From: Nocardioides sp. PD653-B2 | Lineage (GTDB): Bacteria; Actinomycetota; Actinomycetes; Propionibacteriales; Nocardioidaceae | Direction: 5' to 3' | Assembly: GCF_002117935.1 (NCBI RefSeq) | Contig: NZ_BDJE01000037.1 | Coordinates: 1 to 64,000, forward strand | DNA length: 64,000 bases | Shown: piece after piece, positions 1-9,486 of the stretch | Layout of the letters: each line of letters opens with the position of its first letter | Position numbering within the stretch: the stretch's first letter is position 1 | The notes under the pieces: model-generated | What the model saw: the letters and a program-made list of their open reading frames with translations, nothing else | What the model was told of the DNA's origin: nothing | The model's database searches: none | Translations under genes and position numbers: made by a program

Positions 1-190
1 CGCACCTCAACCACCGGGGCGCCGGGTCAGACCGGCTCGAGCGGGTGGACCGCGATGGGCAGCGCCAGCCTCGACGGTGACGAACGTGCCGGGAGCGGTG
101 GTCGACTCGAGAGGTCGTGGGCGCAGCAGCCGGTTCGCCCTCAGCGAAGTCCCGTGGTCCGGCGCGCACCCGGCCGTTACTGTCGACGGC

Positions 191-2134
191 GTGACCATTC
201 TCGATGATGCCCGTCCGGGCATGGACCCTGACATCCGTCCCCAGGACGACCTCTTCGGCCACGTCAACGGACGCTGGCTCGCCGAGGCGGAGATCCCGGC
301 CGACCGTTCCAGCTGGGGCTCGTTCGTGCACCTCGCCGACGTCGCCGAGGAGCAGGTCCGGGCGATCATCGAGGACCTCGCCGCGGGCGACGACGCCGTC
401 CAGCACCCGGACGGCCGCAAGATCGGCAACCTCTACGCGTCGTACATGGACACCGACACCATCGACCGGCGCGGCCTGCGGCCGGTGCAGCCGCTCATCG
501 ACGCGGTCGCCTCGCTGCGCGACGTCCGCGACCTGGCGGCGTTCCTCGGCGAGTTCGAGCGGATCGGCGGCCACGGCCTCTTCGGCTCCTACGTCAGCAC
601 CGACAGCCGCAACTCCGACCGCTACCTCTTCCAGCTCGTGCAGGGCGGGCTCGGGCTGCCGGACAAGTCGTACTACAGCGACGACAAGTTCGCCGAGATC
701 CGCGACAAGTACGTCGGCTACCTGACCTCGCTGCTGACGCTCGGCGGCCACGACGACCCCTCCGGTGCCGCGGCGACCGTGCTCGCGATCGACACGCTGC
801 TGGCCACGGGCCACTGGGAGCGGGCCGAGACCCGCGACGTCCAGAAGACCTACAACCTGCTGACCCACGACGACCTCGTCGAGCTCTGCCCGTCGTTCGA
901 CTGGGACGCCTACATCACCAACCTCGGCGGCAACGACCAGACGATCGCCGAGGTGTGCGTGCGGCAGCCGTCGTTCTTCGCCCACCTCTCGACGGTCCTC
1001 GACGAGGTCCCGATCGAGGACTGGAGGCAGTGGCTGCTCTCCCACGTGCTCCGGTCGGCGGCGCCCTACCTCACCGACGACTTCGTCGAGACGAACTTCG
1101 ACTTCTACGGCCGCACCCTCAACGGCACCCCCGAGCTGCGGGCCCGCTGGAAGCGGGGCGTCGCCCTCGTCGAGGGCGCGATCGGTGAGGCGGTCGGCCG
1201 GGAGTACGTCAGCCGGCACTTCCCGCCGACCTCGAAGACGCAGATGGAGGAGCTGGTCGCCAACCTGCTCGCCGCCTACCGCCAGTCCATCTCCCAGCTC
1301 GACTGGATGAGCGAGGAGACCAAGCAGCGCGCCTACGACAAGCTCGCGCTCTTCCGCCCGAAGATCGGCTACCCCGACGAGTTCCGCGACTACTCGGCCC
1401 TGCAGCTGAGGGCGGACGACCTGCTCGGCAACGTCGCGGCCGCGTCGGCGTTCGAGACCGACCGCGAGCTCCGCAAGATCGGGTCGCCGGTCGACCGCGA
1501 CGAGTGGTTCATGCTGCCGCAGACCGTGAACGCCTACTACAACCCGGGCAACAACGAGATCTGCTTCCCGGCCGCGGTGCTGCAGCCGCCGTTCTTCTCC
1601 CCGGACGCCGAGGAGGCCGAGAACTACGGCGGCATCGGGTCGGTCATCGGGCACGAGATCGGGCACGGCTTCGACGACCAGGGCGCCCAGTACGACGGCA
1701 CGGGCAACCTCAACGACTGGTGGACCCCCGACGACAAGGCGGCCTTCGAGCTGAAGTCGAAGGCGCTGATCGAGCAGTACGACGGCTTCGAGCCGCGCAA
1801 CCTGCCCGGCGAGCACGTCAACGGCGCGCTGACGGTCGGCGAGAACATCGGCGACCTCGGCGGGCTCACCATCGCCCACACGGCGTACCTCCTCGCTCAG
1901 GGCGGCGACGCACCGGTCGAGGAGCGCAAGAAGGTCTTCCTCAACTACGCCAACATCTGGCGCACGAAGCGGCGCAAGGAGCAGGACCTCCAGTACCTCA
2001 CCATCGACCCGCACTCGCCGCCGGAGTTCCGGGCCAACATCGTGCGCAACCTCGACGAGTTCCACGAGGTCTTCGAGACCGCCGAGGGCGACGGGCTGTG
2101 GCTCGACCCGGCCGACCGGGTGCGGATCTGGTGA
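191..2134 (+). CDS. M13 family zinc metallopeptidase (PepO/neprilysin-like)
   Basis: Predicted zinc endopeptidase of 647 aa that cleaves small peptides. The zinc site is visible as HEIGH at residues 488-492. The third ligand is E551 in the GENIGDLGG motif, and the C-terminus ends in the tryptophan typical of the family. No signal peptide is seen, so it is probably cytosolic, as is common for actinobacterial M13 enzymes. The GTG at 191 was chosen because a -10 hexamer TACTGT (178-183) sits 7 nt upstream, giving a leaderless start, and because the family homology begins right after it. An upstream GTG at 77 would add 38 residues of low-complexity sequence. It is transcribed alone and convergent with the CYTH gene. 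Confidence 0.93.
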   Translation: MTILDDARPGMDPDIRPQDDLFGHVNGRWLAEAEIPADRSSWGSFVHLADVAEEQVRAIIEDLAAGDDAVQHPDGRKIGNLYASYMDTDTIDRRGLRPVQPLIDAVASLRDVRDLAAFLGEFERIGGHGLFGSYVSTDSRNSDRYLFQLVQGGLGLPDKSYYSDDKFAEIRDKYVGYLTSLLTLGGHDDPSGAAATVLAIDTLLATGHWERAETRDVQKTYNLLTHDDLVELCPSFDWDAYITNLGGNDQTIAEVCVRQPSFFAHLSTVLDEVPIEDWRQWLLSHVLRSAAPYLTDDFVETNFDFYGRTLNGTPELRARWKRGVALVEGAIGEAVGREYVSRHFPPTSKTQMEELVANLLAAYRQSISQLDWMSEETKQRAYDKLALFRPKIGYPDEFRDYSALQLRADDLLGNVAAASAFETDRELRKIGSPVDRDEWFMLPQTVNAYYNPGNNEICFPAAVLQPPFFSPDAEEAENYGGIGSVIGHEIGHGFDDQGAQYDGTGNLNDWWTPDDKAAFELKSKALIEQYDGFEPRNLPGEHVNGALTVGENIGDLGGLTIAHTAYLLAQGGDAPVEERKKVFLNYANIWRTKRRKEQDLQYLTIDPHSPPEFRANIVRNLDEFHEVFETAEGDGLWLDPADRVRIW

Positions 2135-2161
2135 TCGCGCCCGCGCCGGCGGGCGGGCTCG

Positions 2162-2626
2162 TCAGGAGCTGAGTCCCCGGCCGGTCCACTCCTCGTCGCT
2201 GGTCACCTCGCGGAGGACGTCGAGTCCGGGCGGCACCTCTGCGGCCGGTTGGTCGCCGCCGTCGACCTCGGCGAGCAGCGTGCCGTCCGGGAGCTCGTCG
2301 ACCGCGACGTGCCGTCCGGCCAGGTAGGCGTGATGGCGACGCTTGCGCAGCACGGTCGCCGGAAGCACCGACAGCGCGGCCCACTCGTCGTCGTCGAGGT
2401 ACACCGAGGTGCACGCGATCCGGTGCGGCCCGTCGCCGAGCCGGACCTTCTGGCCGAGCTTGCGCACCACGGTGCCGTCGGGCTCGACCACCTCCCGCAA
2501 CCGGAGCCGGGTCCCGGTGACGTAGTGGTCGGTGATCTCCGTGGTCCGCTCCACCACGCTGGGCATCGAGCCCACCAGGAAGCGGCGCTCGGACTCGACC
2601 ACGGCGTACTTCATCGGGTGCTCCAC
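2162..2626 (-). CDS. CYTH domain protein
   Basis: Protein of about 154 aa with a CYTH (CyaB/thiamine triphosphatase) fold, a tunnel that binds triphosphates and divalent metal. The N-terminal signature is ESERRF, an ExExR variant of the usual ExExK. Further charged strands (KLGQKVRLG, EVDGG) alternate as expected. Substrate cannot be deduced: thiamine triphosphate, inorganic triphosphate and other polyphosphates are all possible. The start is uncertain. GTG at 2626 has a -10-like GATACT 6 nt upstream (leaderless), while ATG at 2614 begins directly at the conserved domain. It is divergent from recQ, with about 90 bp between them. Confidence 0.8.
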   Translation of the reverse strand: MEHPMKYAVVESERRFLVGSMPSVVERTTEITDHYVTGTRLRLREVVEPDGTVVRKLGQKVRLGDGPHRIACTSVYLDDDEWAALSVLPATVLRKRRHHAYLAGRHVAVDELPDGTLLAEVDGGDQPAAEVPPGLDVLREVTSDEEWTGRGLSS

Positions 2627-2715
2627 GCGGCCAGTATCCGTGCCCGAGGGTCGGGGGTGTCCCATGCGTCCCGGCCCGCGGCCTCCCTGTCGTACGCCAC
2701 TGGTAGACAGGGCGC

Positions 2716-4848
2716 ATGACCGCCGCACCCGCGACCGACGTACGCCCCTCCGACGTCCGGGCGAGCGCCGAGGCCCACCTCCGGGCGCTGGTGGGGCCCC
2801 GCGACGGGCAGGGTGACGCGGTCCTGCGCGAGGACCAGTGGGCGGCGATCGAGGCGCTCGCCGTGCACCGGCGCCGCGCGCTCGTCGTGCAGCGCACCGG
2901 CTGGGGCAAGTCCGCCGTCTACTTCATCGCCACCCTGCTGCTGCGCGAGCAGGGCGCCGGCCCGACGGTGATCGTGTCGCCGCTGCTGGCGCTGATGCGC
3001 AACCAGATCGAGGCCGCCGAGCGCGCCGGCATCCGTGCGGTGACGATCAACTCGACCAACATCGAGGACTGGGAGCCGATCCAGGAGTCGATCCTGGCCG
3101 GCGAGGTCGACGTGCTGCTGGTCAGCCCCGAGCGGCTCAACAACCCGGGCTTCCGCGACGAGGTGCTGCCGCGGCTCGCGGCCACGGCCGGCCTGCTCGT
3201 CGTCGACGAGGCGCACTGCATCTCCGACTGGGGCCACGACTTCCGGCCCGACTACCGCCGGATCCGCACCCTGCTCGGCGACCTCCCCGACGGGATCCCG
3301 GTGCTCGCCACGACCGCGACCGCCAACGCCCGGGTCACCCAGGACGTCGCCGAGCAGCTCGGCAGTGCCGGATCTCTGGGAGACGTCCTGGTCCTCCGCG
3401 GCTCGCTCGACCGCGAGTCGCTCCGGCTGGGCGTGGTCCGGCTGAAGACCGCGCAGCAGCGGCTCGCGTGGCTCGCCGACCACCTCGCCGAGCAGCCCGG
3501 CTCCGGCATCGTCTACTGCCTCACGGTCGCCGCCACCCAGGAGATCGCCGACTACCTGCGCTCGCGCGGCCACGAGGTCGCGGCCTACTCCGGCCAGACC
3601 GAGACCACCGAGCGCCAGGCCCTCGAGCAGGATCTGCTGTCCGGCCGGGTCAAGGCGCTGATCGCCACGAGTGCGCTCGGCATGGGCTTCGACGCGACCC
3701 TCGGCTTCGTCGTCAACATGGGCGCGCCCGCGTCCCCGGTCGCCTACTACCAGCAGGTCGGCCGTGCGGGTCGCGGCACGGACGAGGCGACCGTGGTGCT
3801 GCTGCCCGCGATCGAGGACCGCGACATCTGGGCCTACTTCGCCTCGCTCGCCTTCCCGCGCGAGGAGCAGGTCCGCCAGACGCTCGCCGTGCTGGCCGAC
3901 GAGGGCCGCACGATGAGCACCGCCACCCTCGAGACCTACGTCGACCTCAACCGCAACCGTCTCGAGACGATGCTCAAGGTCCTCGACGTCGACGGCGCCG
4001 TACGACGCGTCCGCGGCGGGTGGGAGTCCACCGGCCAGGACTGGACCTACGACGAGGAGCGCTACCGCCGCGTCACCGAGGCCCGCGAGCGCGAGCAGCA
4101 GGCGATGCTCGACTACATCTCGACCGACCGCTGCCGGATGCACTTCCTGCGCGACCAGCTCGACGACCCCGAGGCCGTCGACTGCGGGCGCTGCGACAAC
4201 TGCGGCGGCCTGACCCTGTCGACCGACGTCTCCGCGGCGGCGGTCGAGGAGGCCGACGCCCGCCTGTCGCGGCCCGGCGTCGTCGTCGAGCCCCGGAAGA
4301 TGTGGCCGACCGCGCTGGCCAACCTCGGCATCGAGCTCAAGGGCAAGATCGGCGAGGGCGCCGAGGAGGGCCGCGCCGTCGCCCGGCTCACCGACCTCGG
4401 CTACGGCCAGGCGCTGCGCGAGCTCTTCGCCCCGGGCGTCGAGGACGGCCCCGTCCCGGTGCCGTTGGTCCGCGCCGTCGTGGAGGTCCTCGGCGAGTGG
4501 CGCCCGCCGGTGGACGCGATCGTCGTCGTCGAGTCCCGGACCCGGCCCACCCTCACCGCCGACCTCGCCGACGGGCTGTCGCGCTACCTGAAGGTCCCCG
4601 TCGTCGGGCGCTACGCGATCGTCAACCCCGACGTGGTCCCCGGCCAGGGTGCCGCCAACTCGGCGCAGCGGGTCGCCGCCGTCGGGCGGCGCTACTCCCT
4701 CGAGACCGACGGGCCGCTCGACGGACAGCGGGTGCTGCTGGTCGACGACCGCGTCGGCACCGGCTGGACCCTCACGCTCGCGGCCCGCGCCGTACGTCGC
4801 GCCGGCGCCTCCGAGGTGCGACCGCTGGTGCTGGCCGCGACCTCGTGA
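2716..4848 (+). CDS. recQ: RecQ-family ATP-dependent DNA helicase with C-terminal phosphoribosyltransferase-like domain
   Basis: Superfamily 2 3'-5' DNA helicase of 710 aa. Walker A is TGWGKS near residue 62, the DEAH box is near 164 (VVDEAHCISDWG), and motif VI is QQVGRAGRG at 346-354. A RecQ zinc module follows at about 473-498 (C-R-M-H then CGRCDNC). In place of an HRDC domain, the last 130 residues contain VLLVDDRVGTGWT (673-685), which resembles the PRPP loop of ComF/type I phosphoribosyltransferases. The ATG at 2716 lies 6 nt after a -10-like TAGACA, so it is probably leaderless. Role: recombination and fork repair. The function of the extra domain is unknown. Confidence 0.92.
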   Translation: MTAAPATDVRPSDVRASAEAHLRALVGPRDGQGDAVLREDQWAAIEALAVHRRRALVVQRTGWGKSAVYFIATLLLREQGAGPTVIVSPLLALMRNQIEAAERAGIRAVTINSTNIEDWEPIQESILAGEVDVLLVSPERLNNPGFRDEVLPRLAATAGLLVVDEAHCISDWGHDFRPDYRRIRTLLGDLPDGIPVLATTATANARVTQDVAEQLGSAGSLGDVLVLRGSLDRESLRLGVVRLKTAQQRLAWLADHLAEQPGSGIVYCLTVAATQEIADYLRSRGHEVAAYSGQTETTERQALEQDLLSGRVKALIATSALGMGFDATLGFVVNMGAPASPVAYYQQVGRAGRGTDEATVVLLPAIEDRDIWAYFASLAFPREEQVRQTLAVLADEGRTMSTATLETYVDLNRNRLETMLKVLDVDGAVRRVRGGWESTGQDWTYDEERYRRVTEAREREQQAMLDYISTDRCRMHFLRDQLDDPEAVDCGRCDNCGGLTLSTDVSAAAVEEADARLSRPGVVVEPRKMWPTALANLGIELKGKIGEGAEEGRAVARLTDLGYGQALRELFAPGVEDGPVPVPLVRAVVEVLGEWRPPVDAIVVVESRTRPTLTADLADGLSRYLKVPVVGRYAIVNPDVVPGQGAANSAQRVAAVGRRYSLETDGPLDGQRVLLVDDRVGTGWTLTLAARAVRRAGASEVRPLVLAATS

Positions 4849-4895
4849 GGCTGTGCCTCCCGACAAACCGGGCCGGACGTGCCTAGGGTCGGCCC

Positions 4896-5984
4896 ATGAC
4901 CCAGGTGTACCCGCCCACCGCGGCACCCGCCCCGCGAGGCCTCGATGTCGACCGTCCGACGGTCGCCCTCGGCGTCGCCCTGCTGTCGACGGCCGTGGTG
5001 CTCTCGACGTACTACACCCGCCTCGAGGACCACCTCGACCGGTCCAACTACGTCGTCGGCCTGGTCGCGACGGCGGGTCTGCTCGGCATCGCAGCGGCGG
5101 CGCTCGTCGGGGTCGTCGTCCCCCGGGACGCCGACGCGACCACCGACCTGGTCGCCTGGCCCGGGGCGTTCGGAGCCCTCGGCGTCGGCCTGATGATCGG
5201 CGTCGGCCTCGACGACGCCGCGGCGACGGAGTACGTCGCCGGAGCGGCCGTGCTGCTCGTCTCGATCGCGGGCTACCTGCTGGTGCAGCGGGCGCCGTTC
5301 GTGGTCACCGCCATCGTCGGGTTCTTCGTCGTCTACGCCCAGCTGCTCGACGACGTCGTCGGGTTCGGGGACGACGACGACATCGGCGCCATCCGGATCG
5401 CGGTGGCGCTCACCGTCTTCGCGGTGCTGGTCACCGGCGCGGGCTGGCTGCTGCCCACGCGCGCGCTGAGCGGCGTGGTCGCCGGCGCCGTGACCGTGGT
5501 CGGCTTCGCGAGCCTGTCCGGGGTGCTCGCGGTCGCCAGCTCCTTCCAGGCCGCGCTCGCGCCGATGATGGCGCAGCGCGACTACGCGGCCGGCGGCGGG
5601 AGCGGGCTCGGGTCCTACGACAACGACACCTGGGTGATCCTGGCCCTGGCGCTGCTGCTCATGGTCGGGTGGGGTGCGTGCGCGGCCCGCACCGGCCACG
5701 TGGGCTTCCGGCTCCTCGTCGTCGCCATGGCGGTCTCGGTCACGCCGCTCGCCACCGTGGTGCTGCGCGCCGAGCACCCCACCTGGTGGGGTGTCGTCCT
5801 CGGCGCGGTGGGTGGCGCGCTCCTGGTCTACGTCCTGGTGCGTTCCTCCGGTCGGAGCTTCCGGCGGCAGCAGGCGACTCTTCCGGGGGCAGGCGGCCCG
5901 CCGCCGTACGTGCCGCCGACGAGCCCGCCGCCCGCCGGGCCGCCGCCGACGAGCCCGCCCCCCACGAGCCCGCCGCTGCCCTGA
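4896..5984 (+). CDS. multi-pass membrane protein with proline-rich tail
   Basis: Unrecognised protein of 362 aa with about nine to ten hydrophobic segments between residues 25 and 310. These are followed by a cytoplasmic or extracytoplasmic tail built of PPPTSPP-type repeats. An acidic DDVVGFGDDDD loop lies near residue 150. No catalytic motif is visible. The start is well supported: TAGGGT at 4884-4889 lies 6 nt before the ATG, a leaderless layout. It is convergent with the acyltransferase gene, with only 6 bp between stop codons. Function unknown. Confidence 0.75.
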   Translation: MTQVYPPTAAPAPRGLDVDRPTVALGVALLSTAVVLSTYYTRLEDHLDRSNYVVGLVATAGLLGIAAAALVGVVVPRDADATTDLVAWPGAFGALGVGLMIGVGLDDAAATEYVAGAAVLLVSIAGYLLVQRAPFVVTAIVGFFVVYAQLLDDVVGFGDDDDIGAIRIAVALTVFAVLVTGAGWLLPTRALSGVVAGAVTVVGFASLSGVLAVASSFQAALAPMMAQRDYAAGGGSGLGSYDNDTWVILALALLLMVGWGACAARTGHVGFRLLVVAMAVSVTPLATVVLRAEHPTWWGVVLGAVGGALLVYVLVRSSGRSFRRQQATLPGAGGPPPYVPPTSPPPAGPPPTSPPPTSPPLP

Positions 5985-5990
5985 CCCGGC

Positions 5991-7247
5991 TCAGACCTTC
6001 TCGGCCATCTCGTCGTCGACCAGGTGGTCGTAGTAGTCACGCGGCCGGCCCGTCGTGTCCATCATCGCGAGCAACCGCAGGCCGGCCGGCTCGAGCGTCC
6101 TCGAGCTGACCCAGGCCAGCGCGATGCTCGGCACGGCCACCAGCGCCGCGGTGAGGATGAAGAACGAGCCAGGGCGGGCGTCGGGGAGGACCCCGACGTG
6201 CCCGAGGAAGCGCATCACCGGCTCGTGGATGAGGTAGATCCCGTACCCGAGGGTGCCGACCCACACGAGCGGCTTCCAGTCGAGGGCCTTCGACCAGGGG
6301 CCCTCGTGGAGCACCACGCCCGCGAGCGCGGCCGCGACGGCCGCGGCGTACATCGGGTGCCACCACTCGCTGACGCCGTGCGCGAGCGGCGGGCGCGTGA
6401 GCACGAGCGCGACGAGCGCGCCGATGCCGAGCGCGCCGAGGGCGGCCCGGGCGCGGCCGCGGAGACGGACCCCGGCGGCCACCAGGACGGCGAGTCCCAT
6501 GCCGATGCCGAAGTCGACGCCCTTGGACATCGGGGAGAACCAGACGGACCAGTTCTCGGAGTCCTGGGTGGTGAGGACCGTCGACCACAGCAGGTAGGCG
6601 ACGCCCGCGAGCGCGCTGAGGACGGGCAGCACGGCGGCGACCGCGAGCCGCGCCCGGCGGCTCTCCCGGCCCTGGACCGCGCGGTTCACGAACGGCACTG
6701 CCAGCGCCATGAGCACGTAGAAGTGGAACTCGACCGCGAGCGACCAGGCCGGTCCGTCGGTCCAGAAGATGTACTGGTCGCTGTAGACCTGGGTGAAGGT
6801 CAGGTGCATCAGCAGGTCCTGCCACTGCCCGGGCAACGACGGGTTGGTGGTGACCCAGACGACGAGCACGATCGCGTAGTAGAGCGGCAGCAGCCGGGCC
6901 ATCCGGCGCAGCAGCAGCACCCGGCCGGGCCGGCCGGTGGTGCCGTCGGCGCAGGAGCGTGCGACCGGCAGCCAGAGCACCAGCCCCGACAGCACGAAGA
7001 ACATGTCGACGAACAGGTCGGTGCCGATCATCAGCTGATGGGCGGTGCCGGACCACGGCCACTCCCACTCCGCGCCGGTGCGGTTGTTCTGGTAGCCGTG
7101 GAAGAACACGACGGCCAGGGCCGCGATCCCGCGCAGCCAGCCGAGCGGGTACTGCGGAGAGCTTCCGCGGGGGGCGTCCGGCGACGTGGGCGCGGCGACG
7201 GTGTCGATCTGGGGGGTCGACCGACGGTGGACGGTGGAGACGGTCAT
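5991..7247 (-). CDS. acyltransferase 3 family membrane protein
   Basis: Integral membrane O-acyltransferase of 418 aa, the family that acetylates or succinylates polysaccharides, lipids or antibiotics at the cell envelope. The family landmark is the histidine at the end of the first membrane helix (H50 in VVFFHGYQ), with a conserved RRMARLLPLYY segment further on. About ten hydrophobic helices follow. Its ATG overlaps the stop of the upstream glycosyltransferase gene in an ATGA arrangement (7244-7247), so the two are translationally coupled. A role in modifying the glycan made by that glycosyltransferase is a reasonable inference. The acyl donor and acceptor are unknown. Confidence 0.88.
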   Translation of the reverse strand: MTVSTVHRRSTPQIDTVAAPTSPDAPRGSSPQYPLGWLRGIAALAVVFFHGYQNNRTGAEWEWPWSGTAHQLMIGTDLFVDMFFVLSGLVLWLPVARSCADGTTGRPGRVLLLRRMARLLPLYYAIVLVVWVTTNPSLPGQWQDLLMHLTFTQVYSDQYIFWTDGPAWSLAVEFHFYVLMALAVPFVNRAVQGRESRRARLAVAAVLPVLSALAGVAYLLWSTVLTTQDSENWSVWFSPMSKGVDFGIGMGLAVLVAAGVRLRGRARAALGALGIGALVALVLTRPPLAHGVSEWWHPMYAAAVAAALAGVVLHEGPWSKALDWKPLVWVGTLGYGIYLIHEPVMRFLGHVGVLPDARPGSFFILTAALVAVPSIALAWVSSRTLEPAGLRLLAMMDTTGRPRDYYDHLVDDEMAEKV

Positions 7248-9178
7248 GCGGCCACCTCCTCGTGGACGGGCTCGGTCGCGGTGGGGTCGTCAGCCACGGC
7301 CCCGGAGCTGTTGGCGCTCCGGGGGGTGACGACCCAGCGGTGCTCGCCGCGCAGCTGCTTGAGCTGGGCGACGCGGTTCACGATGTTCTTGAGCTCGGTG
7401 TAGAAGAGGACGTTCGCGACCGCCGACCCGACGAACCAGCTGGGGTGCCGGCGAAGCTCGGGAGCGGCGAGCCGCCACGCGGCGACGGTCTGCAGCGGCC
7501 CCGAGACCGTCGTGAAGAGCGTGAGGAGCAGGAAGATCGGCGAGCTGAGGTCGAGACCGCCGTCGCGCCAGACGTAGAAGCCGATCAACGGCCAGGCCGT
7601 CAGGGCGATCCACGGGTACGCCTCGCGCCAGCCGAGCAGGTAGACGATGCCGATCCGCTGGCGCAGCGTGAGCGCCGGCGACCTCAGGATCGGCCACAGG
7701 TGGCGGCAGGAGACCTGGAACCAGCCCTGGGCCCACCGCATCCGCTGGTTCCAGAGCGCCTTCGGCGTCTCCGGCGCGAGCTCGCGGCTCACCAGGCCCG
7801 GGTCGTTGACGATCCGGCCGCCCGCGTCGAGCACCCGCATGGACGCCTCGATGTCCTCGGTGAGGAACGAGCCGCGCAGGCGGATCCGCTCGAGCGCGGA
7901 GGCCCGCCAGTAGCCGTTCGAGCCGCCGAAGATGCCGAAGCCGAAGAGCCGCGTCCGGCCGGGGTGCGACACCGCGTAGATCTGCTCGAACTCGACCGCG
8001 ACGAGCTTGCCCATCGCCGAGTCGGCACCGTTGCGGATCACGCAGTGGCCCTGGACGACGTCCGCGCCGTCGGCGATCCAGCACCAGGCGCGGTCGAAGG
8101 CCCCGGCCATCGGGTGGTGGTCGGCGTCGAAGATGCCGACGAACTCGCCCTCGGCCACCCGCAGGGCGGCGTTGACGTTCTGCGCCTTCGAGGTGCTGTC
8201 CGGGACCTTCAAGACGGTGAGGTCGGCGTGCTCGTGGGCCAGCGCGGCCAGGTCGTCCTCGACATCGAGGGGGACGGGCGTGTTGTAGGCGAGCACGACC
8301 TGGAGGCCGCCCGAGTAGTCCTGGGCGAGGAACGAGTCGACGGTCTCGAGGATGGTGTCGGCCTCGTTGGGGAGGTACGCCGCGATCACGGCCGTCGCCC
8401 GGGGCGCCGGGCTGGACGGCTCCGACGGTGGCAGCTCCGGGTCGACCGCGTGCGAGCACTCGGCCCAGATCGTCGCGGCGGTCAGGCCCAACGCGGCCAC
8501 CAGGGCCCAGTAGACGACGCTCGAGACGTCGAGGCCCACGGCGTACAGGCCGACGAGCGCGACGAACGGCAGCACGACGCTCCCGACGGTGGCGAGCAGC
8601 ACCTGCCGGCTCGCCGTCCACAGGTTCACGGCCGGGTGCCGGCGGCGCACGTGCGCGCCGTTCGAGCGGGGCTGCAGGTCGCGCTCGTTGACGGACTCGG
8701 CCGCGGCCGCGGCGGCGTGCATCTCGGCCGCTCGTGGGTCCTGCTTGCGCGAGATGCGCGCCCAGCCGACGCCGAGGTCGAAGACCCCGCCGTGGTCGGT
8801 GAGGGCGTCGAACGCCTCGACCGCGTGGTAGGCCATCTCCTGGAGCCGCACCGGGCGGGCCGCACGGTCCTCGTGACGCAGCCGGAGGGTCAGCCGGCCC
8901 TCGGCCGTCGAGGCGACGAGCTCACCGGGCTGGAGGAAGCGGGTGAGCCGCTCGGCGACGGCGTGGACGACCGCGACCGGCGGGCGGACGCCGGCGGTCA
9001 CGTCGGGGTCGGGCGGGGCCCAGACGGGGTCGATGACGGCGACGATCTCGCGGCGCCGGCGCGGGGTGGCGACGGTGAGCCGGTTGGGGGACGGCGGGGA
9101 CACCACCTCGGCGCGGGAGCCGACGCGGCCGGCCGCGGGCGGGTGGGCGGGGGAGTGACGGTCGAGAGTGAGGGACAC
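7244..9178 (-). CDS. membrane glycosyltransferase family 2 with degenerate GGDEF-like N-terminal region
   Basis: Processive-type GT2 enzyme of 644 aa. The GT-A catalytic domain carries FDADH at 350-354 (metal/nucleotide sugar), TED near 440 (catalytic base) and QRMRW at 478-482, the pattern of cellulose/hyaluronan/PNAG synthases. Two hydrophobic segments precede the domain and several follow it. The first 150 residues resemble a diguanylate cyclase fold that has lost its GGDEF signature (AVAERLTRFLQPGELVAS, then STAEGRL where GGDEF should be, and FDLGVGWA). The GTG start has an AAAGG Shine-Dalgarno 9 nt upstream and a 5' leader. It forms an operon with the acyltransferase. Predicted to polymerise an exported polysaccharide. 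Confidence 0.88.
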   Translation of the reverse strand: MSLTLDRHSPAHPPAAGRVGSRAEVVSPPSPNRLTVATPRRRREIVAVIDPVWAPPDPDVTAGVRPPVAVVHAVAERLTRFLQPGELVASTAEGRLTLRLRHEDRAARPVRLQEMAYHAVEAFDALTDHGGVFDLGVGWARISRKQDPRAAEMHAAAAAAESVNERDLQPRSNGAHVRRRHPAVNLWTASRQVLLATVGSVVLPFVALVGLYAVGLDVSSVVYWALVAALGLTAATIWAECSHAVDPELPPSEPSSPAPRATAVIAAYLPNEADTILETVDSFLAQDYSGGLQVVLAYNTPVPLDVEDDLAALAHEHADLTVLKVPDSTSKAQNVNAALRVAEGEFVGIFDADHHPMAGAFDRAWCWIADGADVVQGHCVIRNGADSAMGKLVAVEFEQIYAVSHPGRTRLFGFGIFGGSNGYWRASALERIRLRGSFLTEDIEASMRVLDAGGRIVNDPGLVSRELAPETPKALWNQRMRWAQGWFQVSCRHLWPILRSPALTLRQRIGIVYLLGWREAYPWIALTAWPLIGFYVWRDGGLDLSSPIFLLLTLFTTVSGPLQTVAAWRLAAPELRRHPSWFVGSAVANVLFYTELKNIVNRVAQLKQLRGEHRWVVTPRSANSSGAVADDPTATEPVHEEVAA

Positions 9179-9341
9179 GGGCGTGACCTTTCGGTTCGAC
9201 GGACGCGCCTGCCGGATGGGGCGGACACGGGCGGACGACGCTGAGAGCGGCGGACCGACGTACGGGTGGTCATAGATCCGTCGGGTTCAGCGGAAAGGCG
9301 CGCTGCGTGAGTCGCGCTGGTCCCTCCACCGTGTCGAGAAC

Positions 9342-9359
9342 GCTTGCGCGGACGCAAGC
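9342..9359. repeat. perfect 7-bp inverted repeat with 4-nt loop
   Basis: The arms are gcttgcg and cgcaagc around cgga. It lies about 165 bp upstream of the glycosyltransferase start. It could be an operator for a dimeric regulator or an RNA hairpin. No second copy was seen in the window. Confidence 0.45.
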
Positions 9360-9458
9360 CACGAGGACGTGCTTCCGGTCACGAGACGGTCGTCACGGGC
9401 CGGTCAGGCGGGGATCGGGACCGGTTCACCCAGCATTTACGGGGCTCTCAGGGTCGCC

Positions 9459-9486
9459 GGGCCGAAAGCAGAACAGGTTCTGGCCC
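9459..9486 (-). terminator. possible intrinsic terminator of the MFS gene
   Basis: Nested hairpin with outer arms gggcc/ggccc and inner arms agaac/gttct. It lies about 95 bp downstream of the MFS stop codon on the minus strand. There is no U-tract, which is usual for actinobacteria. Confidence 0.35.

Noticed and set aside
77..190. N-terminal extension of the M13 peptidase from GTG 77
   Set aside because: The added 38 residues lack family similarity and cover a good -10 for the GTG at 191.
9342..9366. c-di-GMP (GEMM-I) riboswitch, because of ggacgcaagccacg
   Set aside because: One A of the core is missing, the partner loop is not found, and the sense strand leads to no gene start. The perfect gcttgcg/cgcaagc repeat explains the resemblance.
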